Assembly: GCF_001426865.1 (NCBI RefSeq)
Contig: NZ_LMFO01000019.1
Location: forward strand, 1 to 60,506
DNA: 60,506 nucleotides
From: Paenibacillus sp. Root52
Lineage (GTDB): Bacteria; Bacillota; Bacilli; Paenibacillales; Paenibacillaceae
Reading direction: 5' to 3'
The stretch's first letter is position 1. The number at the start of each line of letters is the position of its first letter. This document shows, one piece after another, positions 33,679-41,265 of the stretch. The notes under the pieces are model-generated. The model was given only the letters and a program-made list of their open reading frames with translations. It was not told the DNA's origin and did not search any database. A program made the position numbers and the translations under genes.

Positions 33679-34470
33679 ATGCCATATTCATCGTTTAATA
33701 GGGCAAAAGCAAATTCGAAAAGTAAAAATAAACATTTAAAAGGGGTCTGGTATGGCGTGAAGACATTAACTGCTGTTGAAGGATGGGTTTCAAATAGCTC
33801 TGAAATTCAGGGGAAATATCGGAATGAGCAGGGAATTGGACTTTCTGGTTTCTATCGGAGAGATTACAAAGAAACTTCTGATATGGTGGTCATGGGTAAT
33901 GGACACTCCATGCTGAGGTATAAATATCCCAAGGTTTCGAATATCCCGTTTTATTCTCCTATGGTCCGTTGGCACAATTTGTTCTTTTGTGGCGGATATT
34001 CAATCAGGTTTCCAAACGGAGAGCGAACTGACACCTATGATCGCCTATTTGATGCCATTAGGACTGGATTGAAACCAACTGGCTTTTGGCCATTAACATC
34101 AGAAGAATTGGAAGAAACTCTTCATAAAGTGAAGCAGACTGATTTGGTATGGAAAGTGTCCGATAACAGTCATCCGAACTTTCAGTATGAAATCGGCGTG
34201 GCAAACAAAGGCAAGATGAGGGATCATTTCGATCTGAACAAATTGATTGAATCATACCAGCTCTTTAGTAAAAAACTCGGCTACGATCTTCTAAGCAAAG
34301 ACCATGAGGAGATTATTCTGAACCATGGAAACTTGGAATTGGTGTGGTACCTCGAAGGATTTGACTACGGAAGTCCGAGCAAGAAAACATTTGATGACGT
34401 ACTGACAGGATTAATTTTGGGATATCCCATCGAATCAACGGTGGCATATCTCACTGATCGCATCAATTAA
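33679..34470 (+). CDS. Hypothetical 263-aa protein
   Basis: The longest frame (from 33505) overlaps the start of the divergent gene, so I take ATG 33679 (MPYSSFNRAK), with AGGTG eight bases upstream. The protein is rich in aromatic residues and Gly (KGVWYGVKTLTAVEGWVSN, IPFYSPMVRWHNLFFCGGYS), with a helical C-terminal part (VLTGLILGYPIESTVAYLTDRI). No motif is recognised. It is followed at 10-20 bases by the 230-aa gene, so the two form an operon that ends at the 35.2-kb terminator. Confidence 0.5.
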   Translation: MPYSSFNRAKANSKSKNKHLKGVWYGVKTLTAVEGWVSNSSEIQGKYRNEQGIGLSGFYRRDYKETSDMVVMGNGHSMLRYKYPKVSNIPFYSPMVRWHNLFFCGGYSIRFPNGERTDTYDRLFDAIRTGLKPTGFWPLTSEELEETLHKVKQTDLVWKVSDNSHPNFQYEIGVANKGKMRDHFDLNKLIESYQLFSKKLGYDLLSKDHEEIILNHGNLELVWYLEGFDYGSPSKKTFDDVLTGLILGYPIESTVAYLTDRIN

Positions 34471-34488
34471 GCTAAGGGGATGAGTACA

Positions 34489-35181
34489 ATGATTGCGGCA
34501 ATTGAAAAACAAAGATTTTCCCGTTGGTCACAAGTTCCTGAGCATTTGAAGACGAAAACCCAATTAAAAGAGCTTGGATTGAAACCACTCGACGAATCCG
34601 ACTTCCAGGCAACGATAAAAGTACGCCAACACGGTGCTATGCGAGAATTTGATTTATATGATATTTCGATGACACGTCCAATAAAAAGAAGAATAATCAA
34701 TATTGACAGCATCGAAATAGCACCTGAGACGATTGCGGAATCGTTGTACGTAATCAACAAGTCGGCAAAGAAAAGTAGAGATACCAAAGAATCAAACTAC
34801 TTTATGGGCAACCATGATATCGTCGGCAGATCTAAGACACGGCAAAACAACTTGTATGCCCTAAAAGACAGGGTGCTGAAAAGTTGTATCGCCAAAGGAG
34901 TGGCAGAGATCGTTGGATATCATATTCACAACATCGAATGGATGGATACGAAACAGGTTAAAAAAATTCATCTACTATTGATAGCTGTGGCTGATTATAC
35001 CTTCCATCTTCCAGCGTCGAAAAAACAAGTCAAAAATCTTGAATTCTTAGGTGAAATCGATAAAATATCCGCCGAACAAACAAGAAAAACAAATATCAAA
35101 TTTGAACAAGCGGTGGAGTTGTTGAATAAATACCTGAAGGATCGAAAGCAATCATTTAATGATTTCAAATCTACTGAATAA
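34489..35181 (+). CDS. Hypothetical 230-aa protein
   Basis: The start is taken at ATG 34489 (MIAAIEKQRF), because AAGGGG lies eight bases before it but directly against the upstream ATG at 34480. The N-terminus has WSQVPEHLKTKTQLKELGLKPLD, a short motif I associate with Firmicute plasmid and integrative-element proteins, followed by a basic beta region and helices. No catalytic residues are evident. It belongs to the operon with the 263-aa gene. Confidence 0.5.
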   Translation: MIAAIEKQRFSRWSQVPEHLKTKTQLKELGLKPLDESDFQATIKVRQHGAMREFDLYDISMTRPIKRRIINIDSIEIAPETIAESLYVINKSAKKSRDTKESNYFMGNHDIVGRSKTRQNNLYALKDRVLKSCIAKGVAEIVGYHIHNIEWMDTKQVKKIHLLLIAVADYTFHLPASKKQVKNLEFLGEIDKISAEQTRKTNIKFEQAVELLNKYLKDRKQSFNDFKSTE

Positions 35182-35206
35182 GTTATCGTCTGAAAGCAGT
35201 GTAAAA

Positions 35207-35233
35207 GCCTCTCCTTGAAAGAGAGGTTTTTTT
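35207..35233 (+). terminator. Terminator of the 33.7-35.2 kb operon
   Basis: CCTCTC pairs with GAGAGG and is followed by seven T. Confidence 0.8.
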
Positions 35234-35252
35234 CATGAATTGTTATGTAAAA

Positions 35253-35290
35253 GTTAAGCTCATGTGCTTAACCGTTGTGAACAGTTCACA
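35253..35290. other. Two adjacent dyads between convergent terminators
   Basis: GTTAAGC/GCTTAAC (six-base loop) and TGTGAAC-A-GTTCACA (one-base centre) lie side by side between two convergent transcription units, where no promoter is needed. They may be protein-binding or partition-type sites. Confidence 0.35.
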
Positions 35291-35336
35291 CGTCATGCAT
35301 ACTACATATGCAAATTATTCTTATCAACGCACAAAA

Positions 35337-35356
35337 AGTTCGCATAGAGCGAACCT
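35337..35356 (-). terminator. Terminator of the replication-relaxation-like operon
   Basis: GGTTCGC pairs with GCGAAC on the minus strand, followed by five T. Confidence 0.7.
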
Positions 35357-35386
35357 TTATCCTATCTGTTTATTTGATTAATACCA

Positions 35387-36541
35387 TTAACGCCTTACAA
35401 GATTAGCATGCTTAATGCCGTCGAGAAACTCATCTGTGATGTTATAATCAACAAAATGCACCTCAATCCGTCCTTTCATCAATCGATCAACATGCCATTT
35501 CTCCAAAATATGAGATAGTCGCGAATCCCTACGCTCTTTTGAAACAAAGTCGATAGTTGCCGATTCAGCTTGTGTCTTTAGATGATTTGAGGCATACCCA
35601 TCAATGGATACGACACCAACCTTCAGCTCAATCTCATCCTGGAAATAACAGGTGAACATATGATGCATACAAGCGATATGTGTGGCTACCTTATATACAT
35701 TTGATCTGTTAAAAATGTCGAAAATGAGTACCGTGATTTTAACCTGCCCCTTGTCGATCCTGATCTGTGCGACATACGCATTGAACGCGAGCATTGTATC
35801 AATTGTATAATTATCAATCTTCTCTTCCTTGCTTAAATCCTGGCTTCGCTTAGCAATGTTATCAATGCGATTCATTGAGGACACTTCAGGAAGATAGAGT
35901 CGCCCCCTCCCTTTCCCGTCCGATGCTTTCGATCCTTTCCTCAATCCCTGTCCCATTCTCTGCTTGATTTTCTGCATTTTATCGATATCTTGCTCAACCG
36001 AAAGCATATCTAAATACTTTTGTAGAGTTGCTTCATTTTTCATTTTTTCCAAAAAGGACAGCCCCTGATTCTTGTTATGCAAAATTGTACTGTGGTCGCG
36101 TTCCAACAGATCATTTATTGCTCTAAGCGTTACCCTCGTATCCTCCTTTTGGATACGAGGAATGATTTTATTGAGGATGTATTGGTTTTTAAAAATGCTG
36201 ACCAAAATCCTTTCGTTACCCATAGCTTTCTTGACCGATGCAACGCTGTAGCTGTCTGGCTTTTCCTCTAAAAATCGAATGCCATATTTTCGCATCACAA
36301 GCATTTGAAGCTGAGTCTTCTTACCGAAAGCGTTAAACGACTCTTTTCTAAAAATATCGGCATCTACAAGTTCTATTATGGAGCTGTAAAAAGCTGAGTA
36401 GCTTTTTGCTATGCCCATCATTTGAGCATAGTGATACAATTGCTTCATCAACATGACTTTGTTTCCAAAGCTATATATAATCTCGAGATAGATTCTATAT
36501 TTCTCGCAAACTGCTTGTTTATTAGCATTTGATATAGTCAT
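35387..36541 (-). CDS. Hypothetical 384-aa plasmid-type protein
   Basis: The start is ATG 36541 (MTISNANKQ), with AAAGGAGG upstream. The protein is basic and mostly helical at the N-terminus (KQLYHYAQMMGIAKSYSAFYSSIIELVDADIF, winged-helix-like). A low-complexity basic linker follows (GLRKGSKASDGKGRGRLY), and then a strand-rich C-terminal domain (GQVKITVLIFDIFNRSNVYKVA, IELKVGVVSIDGYAS). It is translated 17 bases after the replication-relaxation-like gene and shares its terminator. A function in replication or conjugation of the element is inferred only from this pairing. Confidence 0.55.
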   Translation of the reverse strand: MTISNANKQAVCEKYRIYLEIIYSFGNKVMLMKQLYHYAQMMGIAKSYSAFYSSIIELVDADIFRKESFNAFGKKTQLQMLVMRKYGIRFLEEKPDSYSVASVKKAMGNERILVSIFKNQYILNKIIPRIQKEDTRVTLRAINDLLERDHSTILHNKNQGLSFLEKMKNEATLQKYLDMLSVEQDIDKMQKIKQRMGQGLRKGSKASDGKGRGRLYLPEVSSMNRIDNIAKRSQDLSKEEKIDNYTIDTMLAFNAYVAQIRIDKGQVKITVLIFDIFNRSNVYKVATHIACMHHMFTCYFQDEIELKVGVVSIDGYASNHLKTQAESATIDFVSKERRDSRLSHILEKWHVDRLMKGRIEVHFVDYNITDEFLDGIKHANLVRR

Positions 36542-36558
36542 TATTTCGTTTCCTCCTT

Positions 36559-37161
36559 TCAAACTCTAATTGTTTCGTATTGGCATCCAATCATGCTGAC
36601 GAATGTTTCTTTAGACCTCATTTCCTCGATCCCATACGAATTGGTGATTATTTCAACCCCCACCTCGATGCCCTCAGCATTGCTATATAAGCCATCTGGC
36701 ATAGATATTAATTTCTCTTTGATCATATCTTGATATAGCTTTGCTTCCACTTCGTTTCCTTCTTTTCGCATATCAGAAATTTGATCTTCAAATTCTTTTC
36801 GAATCAGAGTTTCTGTTTTCCAGCTTTCTCGTGACTCCTCTGATAAGCTGAAATACTTTTCTGCTATCGCAAGGTCGTGCATCGGACTTTGAGCATGGTA
36901 TGCATAACTCAATCCCCATAGGCGAGCGGCTGTTTCCCGCCCTGACTTCGTAAGCTTATAACATTCCTCACTTTTCCCTTTTCTTTTGTACGCGACTTTC
37001 TCAACAAGACCGTCTCGTATAAGGTTTTGTATACGTCTATCGGCTAAGCCGCATGTGTGGAGATGATCGGAAGAGACATGACCGACGTTGTGCATTGCCG
37101 TAAATGCGAGCCGATCTCGGGCAAAAAATTGGGTAACGAGTGGTTTGCTTCTTCTTGCCAT
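36559..37161 (-). CDS. Replication-relaxation-like protein
   Basis: The start is ATG 37161 (MARRSKPLV), with AAAAGGAGGTG upstream. The 200-aa product opens with a winged helix (FTAMHNVGHVSSDHLHTCGLADRRIQNLIRDGLVEKVAYKRKGKSEECYKLTKSGRE). It continues with a helical segment and a beta end (GLYSNAEGIEVGVEIITNSYG) where E-V-G-V-E recalls degenerate nuclease-fold cores in the replication-relaxation family of Firmicute and actinobacterial plasmids. It starts beside the hairpin locus at 37.2 kb, and that locus's possible promoter lies over its first codons on the other strand. Confidence 0.55.
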   Translation of the reverse strand: MARRSKPLVTQFFARDRLAFTAMHNVGHVSSDHLHTCGLADRRIQNLIRDGLVEKVAYKRKGKSEECYKLTKSGRETAARLWGLSYAYHAQSPMHDLAIAEKYFSLSEESRESWKTETLIRKEFEDQISDMRKEGNEVEAKLYQDMIKEKLISMPDGLYSNAEGIEVGVEIITNSYGIEEMRSKETFVSMIGCQYETIRV

Positions 37162-37164
37162 TGC

Positions 37165-37192
37165 TTGCACCTCCTTTTGATGAGTGAATAAT
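37165..37192 (+). promoter_or_regulatory. Possible promoter of the hairpin locus
   Basis: TTGCAC (37165-37170) and AATAAT (37187-37192) are 16 bases apart on the plus strand. The predicted start, near 37199, coincides with the first base of the outer stem of the hairpin locus. Confidence 0.4.
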
Positions 37193-37197
37193 TTGTT

Positions 37198-37529
37198 CGT
37201 TGGCAATGTTTATTTGACCATCGTAGATGGTCAGTGTGGCATTTGCGTCTCGGAGAGACGATTGTCGCGGCGAAATTACGCGGCAACATGCTTTTTTGCC
37301 TCATCGTGAGATGAGGCAATGTAGTTGTGTTTCGCAGAAACACTTGTCACATTGCAAATGGGGCAACGGCTTTTCCCAAGGGGCGAGTTTCCATGGCTCC
37401 GTTTTGCAGGGAGTGCCGTAGGCCGAGCGGTCGGCGATAGCCGAGCACAACGGGGCTTGGTGGTTCTTAGTGAGCCGATTTTCCGAAGGAAGAGGCGAGC
37501 TTAGAACCCACCCATTGAAACGAAGCCCC
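37198..37529 (+). ncRNA. Ornate multi-hairpin noncoding locus (candidate large RNA or ssDNA site)
   Basis: An outer stem (CGTTG+GCAATGT, 37198-37209, with ACATTGC 37349-37355 and CAACG 37364-37368) encloses five hairpins in a row. They are TGACCATC-GTA-GATGGTCA (37215), CGTCTC-GGA-GAGACG (37246), TTGTCGCG/CGCGGCAA (37262), TTGCCTCATC-GTGA-GATGAGGCAA (37296) and GTGTTTC-GCA-GAAACAC (37327). Further stems follow: GCCGA/TCGGC (37422), and GGGGCTT/AAGCCCC (37452, 37523) enclosing GGTGGTTCT/AGAACCCACC and TTCC-GAA-GGAA. Most loops are C-GNA-G or C-GNRA-G on the plus strand, which indicates that this strand folds. The region is GC-rich against its surroundings and has no credible ORF. Confidence 0.6.
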
Positions 37530-37594
37530 TTATCCCGTAGATGATAGCATTATAGTTATTTGGTTGCGGCATTATAACGATTTGGGGATGAATG

Positions 37595-37638
37595 CAAAAA
37601 AGGCTCATACGCACCAAGCGCAGGAGCCTCTTCTCGCT
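37595..37638 (-). terminator. Terminator-like hairpin, minus strand
   Basis: AGGCTC pairs with GAGCCT around a 17-base loop with inner GCGC pairing, followed by six T on the minus strand. An adjacent perfect 8-bp hairpin (CTTCTCGC-TT-GCGAGAAG, about 37631-37648) could end plus-strand transcripts. Confidence 0.5.
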
Positions 37639-37649
37639 TGCGAGAAGCA

Positions 37650-38740
37650 TGGTTTTGTATTTGATTACAGCGAACAATCCAAACTATAGTAGCAAACGAT
37701 GTACACAATTAAGTTGCAAAATTGGGCATGTAATATTGGAATAATAGCCGCCTCCACACCGTCTTACACGGAGCAATTTCAGTATATTCCTATTTATTGG
37801 ATCCAATTCAATCGATTCTCCTGTGGCTGATTTATCAGACAAACGTGTTGTTTTTCGTATTCTTGTCGTGTTTTCCAAGCTAATCCTACTTTCCAACATC
37901 GATTTCACGAAAATCTTCAACACCTTTAAACACTAATCTACAGATAATCTGATGTGTTGCTGTTAATTAGCGTTTTGGAGATTTCCAAAAGCTGAGGCTT
38001 TATCAATTTACCGCTGGATTTTATCTAATTTGAGATTTCTCCTTCCACTTTAAACAGACACAACTCTGTTCAGGGTTCCTCAGTAACCCCAATGCTTCTC
38101 TCATTAATTTGAGTTCATGTCGTCCAATCAGCGTTGTCTTCATTTCATATTTTATATTTCTGTTTATGTTAGGCTTACGATTTACTTTAACCATATCATC
38201 CCCCCATTCGAGTCTGAAGGAGCAGCCACTTGTATTACTAATGCTGATTTTGATGGTAAGTTTACCGTTAATATCCGTAAAAAGTCAACACCAAAATAAA
38301 GTTAATTATTTTATCACAAATCAGCATCAAAAGTACATAAGAACTTATCACACTTTATATGAAACATGTTCATAAATCCTCATAAATGTTATGAACAAGT
38401 TATGAACATCCTCACACATATTCTGTAACATCTTCATAACTCTTATGAATTTGTTACGCAACCCTACATATAAAGAAGCCGATCAACAACCAGATAGATT
38501 GTTTGAGCATTGTTGTTGGCAATGAAAGTTATTTGCATATTGGAATTTGAAATATAGTCAACTGGGCATGCTTTTGATAGCGTCCTTATAATTTCGTGCC
38601 ACATAATCCTGAGCGGTTTCCCTTGCCTCTTTTAAAGATTCCCACAATATCCAAACCTCCTCTCCTGAACACAGATTACAGATGAAGATGTCGATCTATC
38701 TACCACTCCTTCTACTAAAATCTCGCATTTAAAAAGAAAA
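37650..38740. other. Kilobase intergenic region with repeat cluster
   Basis: No convincing gene lies in this AT-rich stretch. It contains the TTATGAAC repeat cluster (38366-38450) and, on the minus strand near 38565-38700, a short open frame (CSGEEVWILWESLKEARETA) without a good start that may be a gene remnant. Confidence 0.45.
38366..38450. repeat. TTATGAAC iteron-like cluster
   Basis: GTTATGAAC occurs twice in tandem with an 11-base period (38388 and 38399). The inverted form GTTCATAA occurs at 38368, with degenerate copies (TCTTCATAAC, CTTATGAAT) up to 38450. One-helical-turn spacing is typical of protein-binding arrays at replication or partition sites. Confidence 0.5.
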
Positions 38741-38781
38741 GTACCGAAGAATCGCCTAATTCAGACGAAAACTCGGTACTT
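38739..38781 (-). terminator. Terminator of the BREX operon
   Basis: AAGTACCGA pairs with TCGGTACTT on the minus strand, followed by TTCTTTTT. Confidence 0.7.
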
Positions 38782-38942
38782 CCTATTAATTTCCCTTCCT
38801 TTCCCCCGATTCATTCCTTGATATCGGATCAAATAGTGAGTGAGGATGTAAAGGGAGATTTGTGTTTATACTGCTTTTCACCAGAGAACTATCCTTCCAA
38901 CACTCAGACGACTCTATTTCAGTCGATTTCATGGACTTGGAA

Positions 38943-39224
38943 TTAATCATAAGCTGACAACGCAATCATCGTCCTTGTGATTTCTGTCTTGCTGTACCCA
39001 ACAGTCTGCCCAAACTCTTCTGCTTTACCATCAAGCAAATAGATGGACTGTAATCGGTATATCGTTTCCCCTTTGTCTAACCAAAGATCAAAACACTTTT
39101 CCTTCCTTCCCGTCTGAGTGGGTATAGGTAATGGTGTAAGCAGAACCATATCCAGCTCGGTAATGATGCTATGTATCTTATCTTCCGTAAGCTTATCCAA
39201 CTCCCAGAGCTTTAAACACAGCAT
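38943..39224 (-). CDS. Small protein at the tail of the BREX operon, 93 aa
   Basis: The frame opens at ATG 39224, overlapping the end of brxL by 32 bases. No strong ribosome site is visible, so it would rely on coupling to brxL; a later start is possible. The product is soluble with a helical start (KLTEDKIHSIITELDMVLL), a middle part (KEKCFDLWLDKGETIYRLQSIYLLDGKAEEFG) and a helical end (GYSKTEITRTMIAL). No family is recognised. It lies between brxL and the operon terminator, so it is probably expressed with BREX. Confidence 0.5.
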   Translation of the reverse strand: MLCLKLWELDKLTEDKIHSIITELDMVLLTPLPIPTQTGRKEKCFDLWLDKGETIYRLQSIYLLDGKAEEFGQTVGYSKTEITRTMIALSAYD

Positions 39225-41247
39225 CAGTCGGATCCGAGTAAAATACAGGCTGGACCTTGATCAACAGGTCAGCAGGAACCGTTTGAAAATCTACTACAGA
39301 GGAGGCAGGAATAAGAACTTTCTTCGCTCCTGCATCCACACAAACCTGAAGCGTATTTGCAAACTCATCGACCTTTGCAATAGTTCCACCAACCGTCATG
39401 TTACCGAGCACAACCATACTATCCTGAACGGGACGTTCCAATGCACCAGAACATAATCCGATCAATTCAGCTATAGCGAGTTCATCCGTCAAACCAATCC
39501 CTTGCAAATCACTAATATGCATCAAATAATCCTTGGTCTTCGTGCTAATCGAACCGCTGATACTCTTACTGTTTGAAGTGAAGTAGCGGAAGGCGGTATC
39601 CAGGCTCTCTTTCACTCCTCGATGGGATCCGACACCCGATTTCTCAAACTTCCCTGTCCCCGAAACGACTTGGTTCTCCAATTTGTAAACCCCGATCATG
39701 CCAGAATCTCCATGACCAACCGTATATACATGTCCTGGTTTGCCCATTCCTTCAGGGATCAACTTTCCACCGCCTTGTTCTGGCACTGACACATATTCTT
39801 CGCTCATTGTTTCCTTATCGATATAAGAGAAATGGACATCGTAAAACTCCATCCCGCCTATTTTTTTGAGCTGTTCCTTGACCCTTCTTCTTCCTTCGAG
39901 AGCATACTTCAAGATCTCCTCGATGTCGTCTCTCGTATACTCCCCGTCTGGATACAGAAGCTTCACTAACCCTGATACCGTTTTACGCACTGCAATAACA
40001 TCACGTTGATTCAGGTTATTACCCAGCCTAAAATACCGATCCAGAACATCCGCAAACGAACGCTTCCGCATTTCTCTAAAGTATTCAGCCATGTAATCGA
40101 CGATGAAGCCATACTTATCTGTGAAGAAGTCAGGTCGCATCTTCGGTACTTCCCAGCCTGGGAGGTAATAATGCATCCGATCAAAGAATGCAGAGTCATT
40201 CGCCATTGCTTCAGGGAACGGTGCAAATAAATGGGATGTCTTGATCAGTGAATCAAGACTTTGGTTGATGTTCCCTACAAATACCATGGAAGCAGAAGCC
40301 GCCTTCTCTTCTCTTCCCCGTGCAAATGATCCCGATGCCATGTAATCCTTCATGATCTGTATACCATCTTTGTCCTTAAAGGTTATACCCGCTACTTCAT
40401 CGAATGCCACCGCATCGTACATTCCAACAAGTCCTACTTTTTTTGAAGACATGTTGTAAAAAAGGTTAGCAACCGTCGATTGTCCACCAGAGACGAGAAT
40501 CGAGTTAGGCGATATCTCTTTATACACATGTGATTTACCAGTCCCCCGTGGACCGAGTTCACACATGTTATAGTTGTTTTCAACAAGTGGTACAAGTCGA
40601 AGTAGTAGATGCCACTTCACTCTGTCCTCAAGTTGGGTCGGCTCCATACCTGTAGAGCGAATAAGTACATCGATCCATTCCTCTTTCGAGAAGTTCTTCC
40701 TACCCTCAAACACCTCGTTCAGATCCATGTTCGGCATTTGAATCGGCTTCAAGCTACTGATGCTGAACGGATTGCTGTTCTTGACCTCTTCATCAAAGAA
40801 GTATTCCATCTTCAGCATACACCAGATCCCGCCTGCCAAGAGCTTGTCGTACTCTTTGACATAGTTCGGCGATATCGGAACCCCTTTTAGTCCCAAGTTA
40901 GAGAATTCTGCCACATAAGAATCGATCTTCTCATTGAGCGTTACCGTTATCTTATCGATAACGGAATATTGACCGAGTTCTCGAATTCTCGATTTTACCT
41001 TCTCCGCTTCATCTGGTCTAACAAAATTCTCTGAGAGGATCTTCTTCACCCGTTGAACCCCTTCTTGAATGTTGTCTTCATCATCTGTAGCGGCATACAT
41101 ACCAAGAAGATATTCAAGAACATAAACAGGGACATTTGCCCCCTCTTTCATTAGCTTTGTCAGGTCTTTTCGAACAACCCTGCCTGAAAAGACATCATTC
41201 AGTTTCCTATCTAAATCGATCGTTTGTCCTTCGCTTATTGACTCCAT
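39193..41247 (-). CDS. brxL: BrxL, AAA+/Lon-like protein of type 1 BREX
   Basis: This 684-aa protein has ATG 41247 after AAAGGAGAG. The AAA+ core has Walker A GPRGTGKSH (residues 232-240) and Walker B AVAFDEVAG. The C-terminal 130 residues are Lon-protease-like (LAIAELIGLCSGALERPVQDSMVVLGNMTVGGTIAKVDEF, GAKKVLIP), but the usual catalytic Ser motif (PSAG) is not visible. BrxL is the last of the six core type 1 BREX genes and is needed for phage exclusion; it binds DNA as a ring. The length is typical. It follows pglZ with an 18-base gap. Confidence 0.92.
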   Translation of the reverse strand: MESISEGQTIDLDRKLNDVFSGRVVRKDLTKLMKEGANVPVYVLEYLLGMYAATDDEDNIQEGVQRVKKILSENFVRPDEAEKVKSRIRELGQYSVIDKITVTLNEKIDSYVAEFSNLGLKGVPISPNYVKEYDKLLAGGIWCMLKMEYFFDEEVKNSNPFSISSLKPIQMPNMDLNEVFEGRKNFSKEEWIDVLIRSTGMEPTQLEDRVKWHLLLRLVPLVENNYNMCELGPRGTGKSHVYKEISPNSILVSGGQSTVANLFYNMSSKKVGLVGMYDAVAFDEVAGITFKDKDGIQIMKDYMASGSFARGREEKAASASMVFVGNINQSLDSLIKTSHLFAPFPEAMANDSAFFDRMHYYLPGWEVPKMRPDFFTDKYGFIVDYMAEYFREMRKRSFADVLDRYFRLGNNLNQRDVIAVRKTVSGLVKLLYPDGEYTRDDIEEILKYALEGRRRVKEQLKKIGGMEFYDVHFSYIDKETMSEEYVSVPEQGGGKLIPEGMGKPGHVYTVGHGDSGMIGVYKLENQVVSGTGKFEKSGVGSHRGVKESLDTAFRYFTSNSKSISGSISTKTKDYLMHISDLQGIGLTDELAIAELIGLCSGALERPVQDSMVVLGNMTVGGTIAKVDEFANTLQVCVDAGAKKVLIPASSVVDFQTVPADLLIKVQPVFYSDPTDAVFKALGVG

Positions 41248-41265
41248 TCGTTCCTCTCCTTTCCT

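Noticed and set aside
37684..37923. 79-codon frame on the minus strand
   Set aside because: No ribosome site, low-complexity basic composition and no neighbours to support it.
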